A stretch of 36,276 nt of DNA from a virus: positions 1 to 36,276 of IMG/VR virus record IMGVR_UViG_3300006641_000083, one strand, 5' to 3'. Each line of letters opens with the position of its first letter. Position 1 is the stretch's first letter. Position numbers and translations under genes: made by a program. Of this stretch, positions 25,041-33,961 are shown one piece after another. Under the pieces are notes generated by a model. That model was given only the letters and a program-made list of their open reading frames with translations, had not been told where the DNA came from and searched no databases.

Positions 25041-25529
25041 TTATGGCGTTGGCGGGAGGGGAATTTTGCCCGATGGATGGCAAACAAAGTCAGAGTAAAA
25101 CTCGTTGACAATGGCATAAAAACGGATCTTGTCTTTCTTGTCTTGCTTGATCAATTCCCAAGGACGGTTACCAAACCACTTTGAACTGATCTCATGTGCA
25201 AAACACTTAGGCAAGTTCATAGCCTCGAATGTGCCTGGAAAGATTGGGTTATCAGTAGTTCCCATCTGACGATAGAACTCACGCTGATTACGGCAGTATT
25301 CACGAATGTTCTCTACGTTCTTTTGTTCGTACTGAACATAACGCTGGCCATCCTGAGCGCCTACTGTGTATTTCAGGTTCTGTGTGTCAAAAGTCTGTGA
25401 CCACGTACCTGACTTAACCTCGTTGTACAACTTGTCATTAGCGCGAAGAGCTGCTTCAACGCCAGATTCCAAATTGCCCTTCATGTAATAGTCTTCGTTG
25501 ACTGTTACTTCTTCGTCATTCGATTCCAT
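25041..25529 (-). CDS. hypothetical structural protein
   Basis: A 162-residue acidic protein (MESNDEEVTVNEDYY) with a helical, aromatic middle (YEQKNVENIREYCRNQREFYRQMG) and a Trp-rich region (SKWFGNRPWELIKQDKKDKIRFYAIVNEF). It lies between the major capsid gene terminator and the adaptor gene, so a head-completion or neck role is likely. No family is recognised. About 50 bp separates it from the adaptor gene. Confidence 0.5.
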   Translation of the reverse strand: MESNDEEVTVNEDYYMKGNLESGVEAALRANDKLYNEVKSGTWSQTFDTQNLKYTVGAQDGQRYVQYEQKNVENIREYCRNQREFYRQMGTTDNPIFPGTFEAMNLPKCFAHEISSKWFGNRPWELIKQDKKDKIRFYAIVNEFYSDFVCHPSGKIPLPPTP

Positions 25530-25548
25530 GCCTTGCTCCTATAAATAC

Positions 25549-25573
25549 AAAAAGAAGACCCCGAAGGGCCTTC
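25549..25573 (-). terminator. UUCG intrinsic terminator after the capsid gene
   Basis: In the minus-strand RNA, GAAGGCCC pairs with GGGUCUUC around a UUCG tetraloop (one G-U pair) and is followed by five U (25553-25549). On the plus strand the same position is an A-C mismatch, so the hairpin is strand-specific. It starts 18 bp beyond the capsid stop. It would attenuate transcription into the tail genes, so capsid mRNA would be made in excess. Confidence 0.8.
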
Positions 25574-25590
25574 CTTTGATACACCGTTGA

Positions 25591-26751
25591 TTACGATGTG
25601 TAGCGCTGAACTTGACCAGCGGCGCGAGGTGTAGTCACCACAGCGCTTGTGTCGTTGTTGATAGCAGCCAAAACAGCCACACCAGCAGGGTTACGCACGA
25701 TCAACGTACCTTCCATGATGTACTGATCCAAAGAAGCGTCAGCGTTCGAGAACACTTCGTTGTTTGGACCCAGTTCACGCAAGCTACCCCACTGAACAAC
25801 GTCAGGGTTCAAGAACAACACAGAGTTGGAGTCAGAACCAGTTTGGTCCATCACCCAGCTATCGTCGATCTGATAGGTATAGTTGAAGTCGCCTTCGTAA
25901 GTAGCGATTGTGTCGCCCTTGTCAGCGGGGTTGAAACGGTTGATACCACGGCTTTGTGGGATGTTGGTAGAGATGGCAGTACGCAACGATGTTGGGCAGA
26001 CCATGTTAGTGATCTTGGCATTGAAGCGTTGTTCTGCTGTAGTCACCAACTGCTTGTACAACACGGGGCTGAAAGCCTGAGTTGTCACACCGCTAGAGAA
26101 GGTGAAGTAGCAAGAGCCAGCCTTAGCCAGAGTACCGTTGAAAGGAATGTTTGTGTTTTGCACGTATGTGGTGTCATCATCATCAGATGTAGCCACGTTC
26201 AAAACATCAGAACCGTCCGTTGGGTTACCAGAACGAGTACCAGCGAAAGCAAACAAAGAACCGAAACGACGACCGTTGTTTGGTGATGCGCCTTGGGTAG
26301 CAGACTGACCAGAGTACTTGATAGAAGCACCGTCAGCGCGAACCATTTGCAGTTCAACGTCGAACATGATTTCAGTCAATTGCTTGACTTCTTGGTAGGC
26401 TTGGGGATCGCCACCAGCTTGCTCAACAGCACGTGCAGTACCTGTAGCACCAATCACAGTCGTGAAGATCTGTGTGTAGTTACCGCAGTTTTGACGAGTG
26501 TTGCTTTCAGCAGAAGAAGAAGAAACAGAAGCGCCTTCCAACTTTGCGTTCAAAGCGGGAGTGCGATATGTGTCGATAGGCCAAATGTGCAAGGTCGAGT
26601 TGATCTTGCGCTTTTTGCTCATCGCCATGTTGGTGACGGGAGTGCGGTCTTTAACGTAGTTGGACACGGTCATGTCCATGTCTTTTACGACGATGTCGGT
26701 GGTGTAATTGCCGTTACCGTTACCGAGGTTTGCAGAGGTGATTGTTGACAT
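25591..26751 (-). CDS. major capsid protein, SU10/DUF5309 type
   Basis: A 386-residue protein of the HK97-fold SU10 capsid family. Pattern features are a Gly/Asn-rich N-terminus, a strand-turn segment with STLHIWPIDTYRTPALNAKLEG, NYTQIFTTVIGATGTARAVEQAGGDPQAYQEVKQLTEIMFDVELQMV (about 92-140) and a C-terminal domain with SLDQYIMEGTLIVRNPAGVAVL. It forms the icosahedral shell. A scaffold gene immediately upstream and a terminator immediately downstream are typical of capsid genes. The length is within the family range. No protease gene was found, so maturation probably relies on the scaffold alone. Confidence 0.88.
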   Translation of the reverse strand: MSTITSANLGNGNGNYTTDIVVKDMDMTVSNYVKDRTPVTNMAMSKKRKINSTLHIWPIDTYRTPALNAKLEGASVSSSSAESNTRQNCGNYTQIFTTVIGATGTARAVEQAGGDPQAYQEVKQLTEIMFDVELQMVRADGASIKYSGQSATQGASPNNGRRFGSLFAFAGTRSGNPTDGSDVLNVATSDDDDTTYVQNTNIPFNGTLAKAGSCYFTFSSGVTTQAFSPVLYKQLVTTAEQRFNAKITNMVCPTSLRTAISTNIPQSRGINRFNPADKGDTIATYEGDFNYTYQIDDSWVMDQTGSDSNSVLFLNPDVVQWGSLRELGPNNEVFSNADASLDQYIMEGTLIVRNPAGVAVLAAINNDTSAVVTTPRAAGQVQRYTS

Positions 26752-26770
26752 AAGGTTCTCCTGAAAAATG

Positions 26771-27895
26771 TCATCGACGGCGTTTGAAGGCCATCAGTTG
26801 TTGTGCCAAAAGGTCGCGTGTCGCATTCTTATCGCCTTTGGCTGACCGTTCTTGCAGTTCTGAAGCCTCGTCCTTCGGTGCGGTTTTAGCCTTTGATACA
26901 GCCTTGGTTGTGGCTGCTAGTGATCCACCAGCATTCTTAACAACCTTTGGCCCCTCGCGGAACTTCAAACCATCTCGGATCAGGCTCATCAAATGTTCGT
27001 CTGAGGAAACCAAATCAATGTTTGGCACTCCAGGTACAAACGAATTCTTCGCATTACCCCAATCCTTTTCTAACTTTTCACGAAGCTCGTTAAAGTTAGC
27101 CTTGTTGCTTAGTTCTTTGTCCTTAAACGACTGACGGGCTTGTTCCAGACTTCTCTGGACTTCCGCTGATCGTTGAGCATAGAACTCCTCAACTTTCGGA
27201 CGATTCGTTTTCAAGAATGCGGCTTTTTCTTGAATAAGCTCGGCATTTTGACGGATAGCCGCCTGTGCTTCAGCTCGTTTCACTTCATCAGAAGTGCTTT
27301 CAAAAATCTGCTGCCATTGCTGGTTGTAGCCTTGGAGAGTAACCAGCTCATCAGCTGCACTTTGCAACTGAGGAACAATAGTTAACTCAAGTCCAATCTG
27401 CAAACCATCAATTTCCTTACGACGATTCGCTTCATACTCCTCAAACTCAGCTTTTTCAGCTTTAAGCTTACGAGCATGTTCATGGATAGCACTGCCTTGA
27501 CCAAGAATCGCAGCCGCCTTCGATACTGGCACTTCCAAGAAGCCACCTTCGGCATCTTTGTTAGGAATGCGCCAAATCATGTCAGGATTTGACTTAGCAA
27601 ACTCTAGGAAGTTAATCGCATCGTCACTTACACCATCGGTGGGTTCTTCTGCAACTTCCGAATCTGCTGATTCTTCAGTTTCAACACTACTATCTTCAGG
27701 TTCGGCTACCTCTTCAGGAGCCGCCTCGGGGGATTCAGCTTTCGCCTCCTCTTGTCCCGCTGGTGGGGCCGTACTACCTTCGGGTTGCACGTTGGTACGC
27801 TGTCTATTAGCGTCAATCATTGCAGCGATGGCATCGGCGGGATTGACCACACCAGTTTGCTCAGTGGCGGGTGCATTAGCACTTACGTCTGACAT
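26771..27895 (-). CDS. scaffold protein
   Basis: A 374-residue protein, strongly acidic in the first 95 residues (repeated Glu, Asp, Pro, Ser) and then charged coiled coil (about 130-270: KLKAEKAEFEEYEANRRKEI, RSLEQARQSFKDKELSNKANFNELREKLEKDW). It ends in a basic KRRR tail that could contact the capsid subunits. Composition, position between portal and capsid genes, and lack of enzymatic motif fit a capsid scaffold. There is no separate protease domain. Confidence 0.8.
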   Translation of the reverse strand: MSDVSANAPATEQTGVVNPADAIAAMIDANRQRTNVQPEGSTAPPAGQEEAKAESPEAAPEEVAEPEDSSVETEESADSEVAEEPTDGVSDDAINFLEFAKSNPDMIWRIPNKDAEGGFLEVPVSKAAAILGQGSAIHEHARKLKAEKAEFEEYEANRRKEIDGLQIGLELTIVPQLQSAADELVTLQGYNQQWQQIFESTSDEVKRAEAQAAIRQNAELIQEKAAFLKTNRPKVEEFYAQRSAEVQRSLEQARQSFKDKELSNKANFNELREKLEKDWGNAKNSFVPGVPNIDLVSSDEHLMSLIRDGLKFREGPKVVKNAGGSLAATTKAVSKAKTAPKDEASELQERSAKGDKNATRDLLAQQLMAFKRRR

Positions 27896-27910
27896 ATCTT
27901 ATCCTATTCT

Positions 27911-28240
27911 TTATTGCTCTGTTTCTTCAGAGCGTTTGTGAGCGATTTTTCCGAGATACTGTAACTTTTCGATGTAGTTAATGAAATCTCGGACCCCAGC
28001 AACAAAATGTGCGTTGCTAATTCTTTGTTGGTCATCAGTGCAGTCTTCCAACTGCTCCAACATGTTGAACCTATACAGGTTGAACATCAATGCAAAATCT
28101 TGGTTCTTCAACAAGCGGCTTGCCGATTCCCCGTTCTCAATTGCTAGAGTTTTTCTCTCAAGTAACGCCTCCTTTGCGGAATCAGTTGCCCGACTCCTTT
28201 TGTTAAAAAAATCCCGAATGTCTTTTACCAAGCTTTTCAT
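27911..28240 (-). CDS. hypothetical head-assembly protein
   Basis: A 109-residue soluble helical protein between portal and scaffold genes. It is charged (KDIRDFFNKRSRATDSAKEALLERKTLAIENG) with an internal aromatic patch (FALMFNLYRFNMLEQLEDC). A role in head assembly is plausible by location only. No domain is recognised. It overlaps no neighbour; 9-15 bp gaps lie on each side. Confidence 0.5.
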   Translation of the reverse strand: MKSLVKDIRDFFNKRSRATDSAKEALLERKTLAIENGESASRLLKNQDFALMFNLYRFNMLEQLEDCTDDQQRISNAHFVAGVRDFINYIEKLQYLGKIAHKRSEETEQ

Positions 28241-28249
28241 TACAAATCC

Positions 28250-30400
28250 TTAATCAACTTGCACAGCAGAAAGTTTACCTTTCTTCATGGCCTCCATCTC
28301 AAAGAAGTTATCCATATCAATATCTTCAGCTTTCTTGACGTTCAAAGCAGCCACAGTCTGAGATTCTTGTGCCTTAGCCTGATTTAGTTGAACTTTAGAT
28401 TGCATTTCTTGCTCTGGCAAACCTGGGCCAGCTGCTTGTTTAGCTTGAGCCATCTTTGCTGCTTCCTCGAAGGTTGGCAGGTAAGCATCACAGTCTTTTA
28501 CGCCCAACACGTACAGGGTGTCTTCAAAAGATTTACGCAATTTGAAGAACATTTCAGGCACTGATGGGTCCAATTGCATCATTGCTTGCACAAAACCTTG
28601 CTGGGTTTGCAAAATAAGCTGCTGGCGCGTCAAACGGTTCTCTTCTGACATAAAACCCAAGGCCAAATCGATGTTGATTTCCTTGCGGTCAATAAAGTCA
28701 AAGTTTTTCATTGACTCAGCGTCCATAAATGGACCACCTTTGCCATACACACCAGCCAATTGTTGGATGTTGTAGTCATCAGCGTACTGAATCATAGTGC
28801 GCCAAGTAATGTAGATCAGATCGCGCAAGCCAATAGCGCAGTTCTTCACCATTTCATCTTGGATCAGCTGGTTTGGACCCATAGCCAACTGCAGCTTGTA
28901 GCCAGAATTGCCGTCTTTCATCACTTCTGGGTTCAGCATGTCGCCAGGTGATGTCATACCGATCATGGCATTCTTGTCAGACTCAAAGCGCTCCATTGCA
29001 GATTGGACATAGCCCAAGTTGCCTTGCATTGGCTGGAACTCGTATACGTGCTTACCTGCGTCAAACTTGCGGTCCAAGATGAACATTGCAGACACGCCAC
29101 GTTGGATCTCTTCAGCATCAACAAACTCAGGGTTTACACCGATACGAGCTGTTGACGACTGCATAGCAAACGTCATCTCTGCACGGGCAATACTGGTTGC
29201 GTATTCCTGCATTGGAACAAGGCGCTCTGCCAAGCTGTAGCCAAAGAAGTTGCCGACAATTGGCTTTGGATTCATCGAGGCCAATGGAATGAACTCGACT
29301 TCCTTGACATACAGCACGTATGAGCCAGAGAAGCAGCACTCAATGATCTCTTCTTCGCCATCGCCGTCAATGTCTTTGCGAATCCAAGCGGTAGTCAACA
29401 TAACCACACGGCTATATTGGTCAGCACCTTGAGATGCGATCACGCCTTGACCTGGCACAGGTGTTGAATCACGTGCGTGAAGGGCCAAATCGTTTTCTAA
29501 CGCGCCAGCTTGGTAAGCGCCAGCAGGGCCATAGGCAGCATGCTTGGCAAATGACTCTACATCGATGTAGGGATACTGTTCTTTGGCCTCATGGATAGTC
29601 ATGGGGTCATAAAAGCCAACAAAGTCCTGATCTTGGATGTTGTTGATCGTTGGGTTGGCAACAAAATAGTGTTGAGCTACGTGTTTGTACTTAACCTTAG
29701 TTGAGTAGCCTGTCAGCTTGTACTTGGCACGATAAACTGTGTTTTCACGCAGTGCATCTTGCAAGTCTTCATCACTGATCTGCTCTTCAGCCAAAGCATC
29801 TTGAGCCACAGCTGTCATGTCAACGTCAATACGGCGCATTTGCTGGCGCTTAGAGGCCAAGCCTTTTTCAGCAGCCATGATCTCAAAAGAACGCAACTGA
29901 TCGCGTGTTCCTTCTACTTCCTTGTACTGAACAATGGGTTCGCGCACAGGCATAGCCATGACAACGCCAACTTTGTGCAACAAAGCGTCTTGCGCCCAAT
30001 CACGAACAATTGCATAAGAATCGTTCTTGTTGTTGATCATGTTCAAAGTCATCTCAGTGGCTTGACGCGCACCAATGTCGCCTTCGTGTGACTTCACAAA
30101 CTCAAAGTTAACCTTGCCATTAGGCATCAAGCACTTTGTAACGATTGATGTTGCGTAATCAATGCCTGGAGCCACTACAGGGTGGATGTAATCAACGCCA
30201 CGGATTGGTTCCGTAGAGTTAGCCACTGGAATTGTCAGGTAGTGGTAATCAGAGAAACGATTGAGTGTGTTTTTGGCTTGAGTCAGTCGAAGATAGTCAA
30301 CCATCTTGACGTAGACCTCGTGTGCCACTTGCTGGACAACAGTTTTACCGCCACCGTTAGCTGCAAGGTTGTCGACAATAATATTTTGTTTATCCAGCAT
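28250..30400 (-). CDS. portal protein
   Basis: 716 residues from ATG 30400 with AGAGGAT upstream. The open frame extends 51 bp further into the terminase gene, which is unlikely. The layout matches podoviral portals: N-terminal helical region, a beta-rich wing with HVAQHYFVANPTINNIQDQDFVGFYDPM, the clip and stem segments (SYVLYVKEVEFIPLASMNPKPIVGNFFGYSLAERL, DKNAMIGMTSPGDML), then a Gln/Ala-rich C-terminal coil. It forms the dodecameric gate for DNA packaging and ejection. It follows the large terminase gene, whose stop is adjacent. Confidence 0.88.
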   Translation of the reverse strand: MLDKQNIIVDNLAANGGGKTVVQQVAHEVYVKMVDYLRLTQAKNTLNRFSDYHYLTIPVANSTEPIRGVDYIHPVVAPGIDYATSIVTKCLMPNGKVNFEFVKSHEGDIGARQATEMTLNMINNKNDSYAIVRDWAQDALLHKVGVVMAMPVREPIVQYKEVEGTRDQLRSFEIMAAEKGLASKRQQMRRIDVDMTAVAQDALAEEQISDEDLQDALRENTVYRAKYKLTGYSTKVKYKHVAQHYFVANPTINNIQDQDFVGFYDPMTIHEAKEQYPYIDVESFAKHAAYGPAGAYQAGALENDLALHARDSTPVPGQGVIASQGADQYSRVVMLTTAWIRKDIDGDGEEEIIECCFSGSYVLYVKEVEFIPLASMNPKPIVGNFFGYSLAERLVPMQEYATSIARAEMTFAMQSSTARIGVNPEFVDAEEIQRGVSAMFILDRKFDAGKHVYEFQPMQGNLGYVQSAMERFESDKNAMIGMTSPGDMLNPEVMKDGNSGYKLQLAMGPNQLIQDEMVKNCAIGLRDLIYITWRTMIQYADDYNIQQLAGVYGKGGPFMDAESMKNFDFIDRKEINIDLALGFMSEENRLTRQQLILQTQQGFVQAMMQLDPSVPEMFFKLRKSFEDTLYVLGVKDCDAYLPTFEEAAKMAQAKQAAGPGLPEQEMQSKVQLNQAKAQESQTVAALNVKKAEDIDMDNFFEMEAMKKGKLSAVQVD

Positions 30401-30401
30401 G

Positions 30402-31994
30402 TTAGATCCTCTGAACTTTGCCTTCGATTGGGGCAAATCGACGGGCTTCAAATGTATTTGCTCGGCTTACCACGGATTCACCGTGACCTTGGATTAACGC
30501 GAGTATGCCAATTCGAGCCGAGTCAATGTGATCGTCTGGATCAGAAAATTGACCTTTGTCATCAATGGCATAGTTCCTTGCTTCATCCAAGAAAGCTTTG
30601 CATGATTCGTGAATCTTAAAAGTTCCACGATCCATCCCTAGCCGCATTATATTGATACCGTAAGCTTTGTGGTTCGTGACTTTGCCTTGATCATTGGGAG
30701 GATTGAGAATTGCCCCCGCAATGCAGTTGAGGCCGTATGTGTCCTCAAAGACCTCACGCACACTTTGCTCAGTGAGCGTGTAACGTCCCGCCGTAGCAGC
30801 ATCATGCGGTAGGGCGATCGGGACACCTTTAGATTCACGGTCCAAAAGGTAGTGGACATATTCATCCGGCGTTTCCCCAGTTGGGACCGTAATTTGGCGG
30901 TGCAGGAAGATAGTCTCTTCGTAAGGATCCCTGAAAAAGAATGAAATAACTGTCGGGTCATTTTTAATACCTAAGTCAAAGCTAATCAGTCGTTCAAGGT
31001 TAGGATTGTTCTTCAGGTCATACTCTTCAGACTTGTAGACAGGCCATTCCAGCATTGGGAACACCACACCTTTGCCGACCAGCGGAATACCCTTCATCCG
31101 GCATTCGCGCTCCCAAGGCATAAAGTCGCGGGACAGCTGATCACGTTCTTCCTGAGAGAAAAACGATTCACCCCATTCGTTCTCAAAAGGAATGTCGTCC
31201 CAAGTCACGCGCACGTGCGAGTAGCCTTCAATCTGATCCCAAAATTTCCTTACAAGACCTGACAAGCCTTTTAAGGGGGTGAATGAACAGATAACTTGGC
31301 CTTGCCTTTGTGCTGTTCGAGTAACCAACTCTGAAAAAGTTTCATCTGGGGGCTGCTCATCAAGCACAACCAGGTCAAGCTCGAAACCTTGGAGGTGACG
31401 AACCTGTTGTGTGTAGTTGCTGAAATAAAGCTTGGACTTGCCACCACTAGAGTGCCAGATTTCGATGGATAGGACGTTGGCTCCATCGGATCGGTAGGAC
31501 TTGTCATCAATCAACTCCTTGGGGATAGAACCTGTTCCCAGTTTATACGTTTGCTTGATGTCGTCGCAGCCAAGAAGTTTGTTTTGCAGGGTTTTAGCCA
31601 CCTGCTCCCAAGATTCTCCAGAAGCCATAGCCACGATAGGCTTATCCCACCGTTTACCTTTCCACCATGACGGATACAGACCTGTCAGGTGATAAGCAGC
31701 TTCGTAGGTGGAGGCAATTGTTTTACCAGCACGGTTAGCCGCGATCATGCCACGGCGGGTAGATATAAGTCCTGTCTCAAAGAACTTCTTTTGATATGCA
31801 AAAGGACGAAACCACTTGAGTTGGTTGTATTGCATATCTAGCGCGATCTTGTCTCGCGCAGCCTTCATCTTGATCATCTGCTCAGGACTTAAAGCATTAA
31901 CAGCTTTCTTTCCACCGGCAAGTTTTACAAGATGCTTTAACGCCCTCTCTTTGTAGATGGGCATTACATAATCGGTAGCCTCACTTCGTGCCAT
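30402..31994 (-). CDS. terL: terminase large subunit
   Basis: A 530-residue protein. The ATPase part has Walker A AANRAGKT (85-92), Walker B LVVLDE (208-213) and a motif III-like ICSFTP (235-240). The nuclease part contains SFDLGIKNDP (D340), PHDAATAGR (D398) and DHIDSARIG (D488/D491), the acidic triad. It packages DNA with the portal and cuts concatemers. The full length and all motifs are present. The start overlaps the preceding 62-residue gene by 14 bp. Confidence 0.95.
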   Translation of the reverse strand: MARSEATDYVMPIYKERALKHLVKLAGGKKAVNALSPEQMIKMKAARDKIALDMQYNQLKWFRPFAYQKKFFETGLISTRRGMIAANRAGKTIASTYEAAYHLTGLYPSWWKGKRWDKPIVAMASGESWEQVAKTLQNKLLGCDDIKQTYKLGTGSIPKELIDDKSYRSDGANVLSIEIWHSSGGKSKLYFSNYTQQVRHLQGFELDLVVLDEQPPDETFSELVTRTAQRQGQVICSFTPLKGLSGLVRKFWDQIEGYSHVRVTWDDIPFENEWGESFFSQEERDQLSRDFMPWERECRMKGIPLVGKGVVFPMLEWPVYKSEEYDLKNNPNLERLISFDLGIKNDPTVISFFFRDPYEETIFLHRQITVPTGETPDEYVHYLLDRESKGVPIALPHDAATAGRYTLTEQSVREVFEDTYGLNCIAGAILNPPNDQGKVTNHKAYGINIMRLGMDRGTFKIHESCKAFLDEARNYAIDDKGQFSDPDDHIDSARIGILALIQGHGESVVSRANTFEARRFAPIEGKVQRI

Positions 31995-32169
31995 ACGAAT
32001 CTCTGATTGCTAACAAAATATCAGCAGCCTTAGACAAGTAGAAAACGTCCTGTGGTTGTAGTTCTTGAGGACCTTGGAGATCTTTTTGTAGACGCTCCAA
32101 AGTCTTCCTGGCACAGGCTTCTGCTTGGTTCGACAGTTTCTGACGAAAAATAGAAGCGAAGTCTTCCAT
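31981..32169 (-). CDS. small helical protein before the large terminase
   Basis: 62 residues from ATG 32169, overlapping the upstream stop in a TAATG junction. It is charged and helical (QKLSNQAEACARKTLERLQKDLQG) with no membrane span. Small proteins in this place are sometimes small terminase subunits, but the putative small terminase further upstream is a better fit. Its function is unknown. Confidence 0.5.
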   Translation of the reverse strand: MEDFASIFRQKLSNQAEACARKTLERLQKDLQGPQELQPQDVFYLSKAADILLAIRDSYGTK

Positions 32170-32810
32170 TACGACCAAGGATCAGCGATGTTCTTGGTTG
32201 AGCTAGAAGCCAAGCTCTTGTCAATCAGAGTCCAGATACCTGCGCCTTTTTCTCCGCTGCAATATGTGTACATGCGAAGACCGCGCTCAGTGAATGTGCC
32301 ATCAGCATTACGCAAAACAGTTTCAGCAGTACGAGGGTCAACCAACTTGTAGCGCTCAGGGACTTCCTGACCATACTTGTTGACACGACGACCTTCTTCT
32401 TCATAGTGCATAGGCCCCATAACTTGGAAGGTAACTACGTTGTTGTTGTACTTGCGGAACATGATGTGAACTTTGCGGTCCGACTGAGGGTTCAGTGGGT
32501 GAGGCATGTTCGTAGCACCGAAGTGATGGATCTCGGCTTCCTCTGGTGGCAATTCTTTGCCGCGAGGAGGCAATGGAGGAATAGGATCTTTTGGAATCGT
32601 ATTAGTCTTGTCGACATACGGGTTGTCTTCGGTCATGTACTCAACAGGAATTTTTTTTCCTTCGAGTGCATTACGAGCCACAAGATACTGTTCCTCTTTT
32701 GGTTTTCCAACGAGGTCGAGTGCAATCTGTGTACGGTCATACACAAATTGGGCTAATTCTTTAGCCGTGGGTAAGTCTGCCTTTAGGGCATCAATATCAT
32801 ACGTTGCCAT
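32169..32810 (-). CDS. hypothetical late protein
   Basis: 213 residues from ATG 32810 (AAAGG upstream). A longer frame to 32867 is open but unlikely. It has a helical start (TYDIDALKADLPTAKELAQFVYDRTQIALD), a Pro/Glu-rich segment (PLPPRGKELPPEEAEIHHFG) and a beta-rich part with YKLVDPRTAETVLRNADGTF. No family is recognised. The overlap with the next gene suggests a virion or packaging partner. Confidence 0.5.
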   Translation of the reverse strand: MATYDIDALKADLPTAKELAQFVYDRTQIALDLVGKPKEEQYLVARNALEGKKIPVEYMTEDNPYVDKTNTIPKDPIPPLPPRGKELPPEEAEIHHFGATNMPHPLNPQSDRKVHIMFRKYNNNVVTFQVMGPMHYEEEGRRVNKYGQEVPERYKLVDPRTAETVLRNADGTFTERGLRMYTYCSGEKGAGIWTLIDKSLASSSTKNIADPWS

Positions 32811-32823
32811 GCTATACCTTTCT

Positions 32824-33048
32824 TTAGACCTTTGATGGGCGAGTGCCTTTTTGGAACTTACCGCCATTGATGTTTTGTGTATGTTGGTCAGACAGTGTGT
32901 TCACTTTATAAACATCACGGACTGCAACAGCCACTTTTTCACGACGACTGTGTTCAGAAGTACGTGTACTCAACTTATCGTTGATTCCTTTGGTGAGGCC
33001 CTTGCTCATCTTGCCGCCACCGTTAATAACTTTACCGTAACCAGACAT
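32824..33048 (-). CDS. small basic late protein
   Basis: 74 residues from ATG 33048, where GAGGTG is well placed. A start at 33054 is also in frame. It is rich in Lys, Gly and Ser and likely disordered or DNA-interacting. It is one of three consecutive small basic proteins ahead of the terminase gene (32824-33474). Its function is unknown. Confidence 0.5.
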   Translation of the reverse strand: MSGYGKVINGGGKMSKGLTKGINDKLSTRTSEHSRREKVAVAVRDVYKVNTLSDQHTQNINGGKFQKGTRPSKV

Positions 33049-33055
33049 AGTCACC

Positions 33056-33325
33056 TCACTTTAACCAAGATTGACCATCTTTAGCAATGTAGCCAGTGTT
33101 GCCACCGATAGCATCATTGCACTTGGGATAGCTTGCTTTCACTTTCTGACCATTGCCAGAAGTGGGATTAGCGCCAGCTTTAGCAGGACCTTGGCGACCA
33201 GGGCCATATGCCGTATTGCCTTGAGGACGAGTGACAGCAGTAACGCCACCGCCTTTTTTGGCTGGGTCTTTAGATTGATTGCCTTTGCGGTTAGGCGCTT
33301 GAGCGTACAAAAAGTTTGTAGTCAT
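33056..33325 (-). CDS. small basic, Gly/Pro-rich late protein
   Basis: An 89-residue protein, mostly disordered, with RKGNQSKDPAKKGGGVTAV and GPGRQGPAKAG repeats and a positively charged middle. A short folded C-terminus (YIAKDGQSWLK) follows. The ATG overlaps the upstream stop codon (ATGA). No family is recognised. Confidence 0.5.
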   Translation of the reverse strand: MTTNFLYAQAPNRKGNQSKDPAKKGGGVTAVTRPQGNTAYGPGRQGPAKAGANPTSGNGQKVKASYPKCNDAIGGNTGYIAKDGQSWLK

Positions 33326-33474
33326 TTCTTCCCCTTGGGGTTACGTTTGTGTTCTGCCTCGCGTTTGACAGCATAGGCAATTGCTAAAGCCTGTTTCTGA
33401 GGTTTGCCAGCTTTGACTTCTGCTTTCACATTGGCCTTAAACGACTTCTCAGACTTTCCATGCTTCAGGGGCAT
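33322..33474 (-). CDS. small Lys-rich conserved protein
   Basis: A 50-residue protein starting at ATG 33474 with AAAGG nearby. The sequence MPLKHGKSEKSFKANVKAEV, then GKPQKQALAIAYAVKREA, is a pattern repeatedly seen in environmental phage genomes, where it is annotated as hypothetical. It is very basic and helical. It shares ATGA with the next gene, so they are translated together. Confidence 0.6.
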   Translation of the reverse strand: MPLKHGKSEKSFKANVKAEVKAGKPQKQALAIAYAVKREAEHKRNPKGKK

Positions 33475-33475
33475 A

Positions 33476-33961
33476 TCATACCTTTCTTAAAGATTCCATG
33501 AAATCGTCCAAAGCGTCTTCAGCGGAGACGTTCTCTTCGCTGTTAACCATGTTGTTCACGTGTTCAATCGAAATGACAGGAGCCCGTGAAGATTCGTATG
33601 AGGCAATCTTTTCAGCAATCCTAGCACGATCCTTAATATCCAGCTCATTAGACTGCAGAGCTTCGATCAAGGTTTCCATAGCCGTCACCAGGGGAGGTAG
33701 GCCAGCGTCGATCCTTTGTTGGTTCAGCTGATTAAACAAAGCTCCATATTCGGTGACTCTGTTGACAATGGATTTTGGTCGACCAAGAGCATTGCGGTTT
33801 TCTGCTTTGGTAAAAGCGCTTTCACGGGGAGGCTTTTCGCCGGTGGCAATTTTCATGGCTTTTTTCTTTGCGCGACGAGCAGCGGCAGCTTTACGAGCTT
33901 TTTCCTTATGCTCTTCGGAGTTGTGCTTTACTTGCGGTTCTCTAATTGGTTCGTCAAACAT
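33476..33961 (-). CDS. putative terminase small subunit
   Basis: 161 residues from ATG 33961 with GAAGAGG nearby. An open frame to 33988 is also possible. The basic N-terminus (KEKARKAAAARRAKKKAMKI) is followed by GRPKSIVNRVTEYGALF, a helical segment and LDIKDRARIAEKIASYESSRAP. This is the GRPKG-then-helix arrangement of the small terminase type found in podoviruses. Small terminases recognise viral DNA and regulate TerL. Position upstream of terL in the late block supports it. Two intervening genes and a weak sequence match keep the call moderate. Confidence 0.5.
   Translation of the reverse strand: MFDEPIREPQVKHNSEEHKEKARKAAAARRAKKKAMKIATGEKPPRESAFTKAENRNALGRPKSIVNRVTEYGALFNQLNQQRIDAGLPPLVTAMETLIEALQSNELDIKDRARIAEKIASYESSRAPVISIEHVNNMVNSEENVSAEDALDDFMESLRKV

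Noticed and set aside
25612-26286. 224-residue open frame antisense to the capsid gene
   Set aside because: Composition mirrors the opposite coding strand, with no ribosome site. The capsid family match on the minus strand is clear.
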